NCBI GenBank assembly: GCA_024699005.1
Contig: JAILQN010000141.1
Location: 1-6,114, forward strand
Origin: Clostridia bacterium
GTDB lineage: Bacteria > Bacillota_A > Clostridia > Oscillospirales > Acutalibacteraceae
Direction of reading: 5' to 3'
DNA: 6,114 nt
In this document: positions 4,895 to 6,114 of the stretch, in pieces
Position numbering within the stretch: the first letter of the stretch is position 1
Layout: every line of letters begins with the position of its first letter
Position numbers and translations under genes: made by a program
Notes under the pieces: generated by a model
Database searches by the model: none
The model's input: the letters and a program-made list of their open reading frames with translations, nothing else
What the model was told of the DNA's origin: nothing

Positions 4895-6114
4895 ATGTAT
4901 TTCAACTCCCGCGACTGCCGTCACAAGCCGACTTTCGGCGCAGTCGCGGCGGGCGAAGGACAATGGTTTTCGGTGGAGATGCCCCGGGATATGGGAGTGC
5001 GCGCAGTGCGCCTCATCGCCCATACCGACGATCATTACCTGCCGGCTCAGGATCTGGAATGGAAATCCACCGACGGTTTCACCGAATGGTGGAGTACGTT
5101 CTTTACCTTCTCACAGCCCGGAATATACTTCTATCACTTCGAGTATGAGACTTCGTGGGGCACGGGGCTGATCTGCCTTGCCGGGCACGGCGCGGGGGAA
5201 TTCTCTGATTCCGGCAGCGAGTGGCAGCAGACAGTATATATGGCGAATGCGGAATGCGGAATGCGGAATGCGGAATTGGCCGGCAACAAAGTTTCTTCCG
5301 TTGGTTGTGCTGGTTTGCAGCCGTCAGATCCGGTGACCGGAATTAAGCTCAATACCGAAGATAATTCCGAATTCCGAATTCCGAATTCCGCATTTATCAT
5401 GTATCAGATCTTCCCCGACAGGTTCTTCTGTTCGGGAGAGAAAAAAAACGGAGTGCCTGCCGACCGGCGTATGCACGCCGATATGACAGATACTCCGGAG
5501 TATACAGCCGATCCGGCGACCGGCAGATGGAACAAGGACTTTTTCGGCGGGGATCTTAAAGGCATTGAACAGAAACTTGATTATCTTGCGTCTTTAGGCG
5601 TTACTCATATATATTTGAACCCCATATTCGAGGCGCACTCAAATCACCGCTACGATACCGCCGACTATACGAAGATCGATCCGCTGCTCGGCACGGAGGA
5701 GGATTTCGTCAGCCTGTGCGAAAGCGCGAAGGAAAAGGGTATAGCCGTCATCCTCGACGGCGTTTTCAGTCACACCGGCGACGACAGCGTTTATTTCAAC
5801 AAACTCGGCAGATATGGTTCCGCCGGCGCGTATAATGATCCGGATTCTCCCTACCGCCCGTGGTTCAAATTTACGCCGGACGGCGATTACGTCGCCTGGT
5901 GGGGAATAAAGACCCTGCCGGAGACTAACGAGGACGATCCCTCTTTCCGCGGATATATCGGCGAAGTCGTGAAAAAATGGCTGCGTCTCGGGGCGTCGGG
6001 TTTCCGTCTGGACGTAGCGGACGAGCTGCCGGACGATTTTATCGTATTTTTGCGAAAGGTCATCAAAACCGAAAAACCGGACGCGATACTTCTGGGCGAG
6101 GTCTGGGAGGACGC
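4895..6114 (+). CDS. GH13 alpha-amylase family enzyme (neopullulanase/cyclomaltodextrinase-like), partial, with an in-frame repeat insertion
   Basis: The gene has 406 complete codons and runs off the right edge. Residues 1 to about 115 form the N-terminal beta-sandwich typical of intracellular neopullulanase/maltogenic amylase types, ending in EWQQTVY. The catalytic barrel begins at YQIFPDRF (170-177). SNHRYDTADY (249-258) is characteristic of this GH13 group. Conserved region I is DGVFSHT (D288, H293), region II is GFRLDVADE with nucleophile D373, and region III is GEVWED with acid/base E402. The region IV Asp lies beyond the window. The expected role is hydrolysis or transglycosylation of maltooligosaccharides, branched dextrins or cyclodextrins in the cytoplasm; there is no signal peptide. 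Residues 116-169 are anomalous: they are encoded by a heptamer-array element and replace the short linker (about 15 residues, often with a TPDW-like motif) I expect from relatives. All visible catalytic residues are intact, so the gene may still be functional. Confidence 0.93.
   Translation, partial: MYFNSRDCRHKPTFGAVAAGEGQWFSVEMPRDMGVRAVRLIAHTDDHYLPAQDLEWKSTDGFTEWWSTFFTFSQPGIYFYHFEYETSWGTGLICLAGHGAGEFSDSGSEWQQTVYMANAECGMRNAELAGNKVSSVGCAGLQPSDPVTGIKLNTEDNSEFRIPNSAFIMYQIFPDRFFCSGEKKNGVPADRRMHADMTDTPEYTADPATGRWNKDFFGGDLKGIEQKLDYLASLGVTHIYLNPIFEAHSNHRYDTADYTKIDPLLGTEEDFVSLCESAKEKGIAVILDGVFSHTGDDSVYFNKLGRYGSAGAYNDPDSPYRPWFKFTPDGDYVAWWGIKTLPETNEDDPSFRGYIGEVVKKWLRLGASGFRLDVADELPDDFIVFLRKVIKTEKPDAILLGEVWED
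5246..5394. repeat. Heptamer-array inverted element 2 (149 bp, inside the GH13 gene)
   Basis: The left arm, 5246-5273, is four perfect tandem copies of AATGCGG. The right arm, 5367-5394, is CCGAATT three times followed by CCGCATT, which is the same unit type inverted (AATGCGG, then three AATTCGG on the complement). The core, 5274-5366, is 93 bp and contains a compact dyad, CCGGT-G-ACCGG (5330-5340). Short inverted similarity continues outside the arrays: ATATATG at 5236-5242 against ATACATG on the complement of 5404-5398. The element is translated in frame as residues 118-167 of the GH13 protein, giving NAECGMRNAEL on the left and NSEFRIPNSAF on the right. Confidence 0.85.

Noticed and set aside
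5134..5400. Small minus-strand open frame covering the heptamer element
   Set aside because: It is open because heptamer units lack stops in every frame. It is antisense to the GH13 gene and has no recognisable product.
5240..5401. Pseudogene call for the GH13 gene because of the insertion
   Set aside because: The frame is continuous through the insertion and all visible GH13 catalytic residues are intact, so loss of function is not shown.

Overview
This is a cytoplasmic alpha-glucan utilisation locus, most likely from a Clostridia-type Firmicute, perhaps an uncultured gut lineage. The evidence is AGGAGG-type ribosome binding sites, many ATA isoleucine codons in a moderately GC-rich background, and proteins that read like clostridial glycogen phosphorylase and neopullulanase-type GH13 enzymes. 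No rRNA or other taxonomic marker is present, so the assignment is inference.

Layout: (1) Bases 1-2069, minus strand: a large uncharacterised glycoside-hydrolase-like gene, cut off at its C-terminal end by the window edge. (2) Bases 2070-2223: a divergent intergenic region with a candidate promoter for the phosphorylase gene and a perfect 7-5-7 inverted repeat next to the expected transcription start. (3) Bases 2224-4632, plus strand: a complete glycogen/maltodextrin phosphorylase (GT35). (4) Bases 4633-4894: an intergenic region mostly filled by a repeat element made of four 7-bp units, a core, and four 7-bp units in inverted orientation. (5) Bases 4895-6114, plus strand: an alpha-amylase family (GH13) enzyme, cut off by the right edge shortly after the catalytic Glu. 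This gene carries a second element of the same architecture in frame, between its N-terminal domain and its catalytic barrel.

Function: phosphorylase releases glucose-1-phosphate from glycogen or maltodextrin chains. The GH13 enzyme would hydrolyse (or transglycosylate) maltooligosaccharides, branched dextrins or cyclodextrins. Neither has a visible signal peptide, so both probably act inside the cell. The divergent gene may be a further glycosidase, but its substrate cannot be read from the sequence.

The most unusual content is the pair of heptamer-array elements (4685-4846 and 5246-5394). Each has four heptamers per arm of the AAT-starting type (AATGTGC-like in one, AATGCGG/AATTCGG in the other), inverted around unrelated cores of about 100 bp. 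One sits between genes and may carry the promoter of the next gene; the other has become part of a protein.
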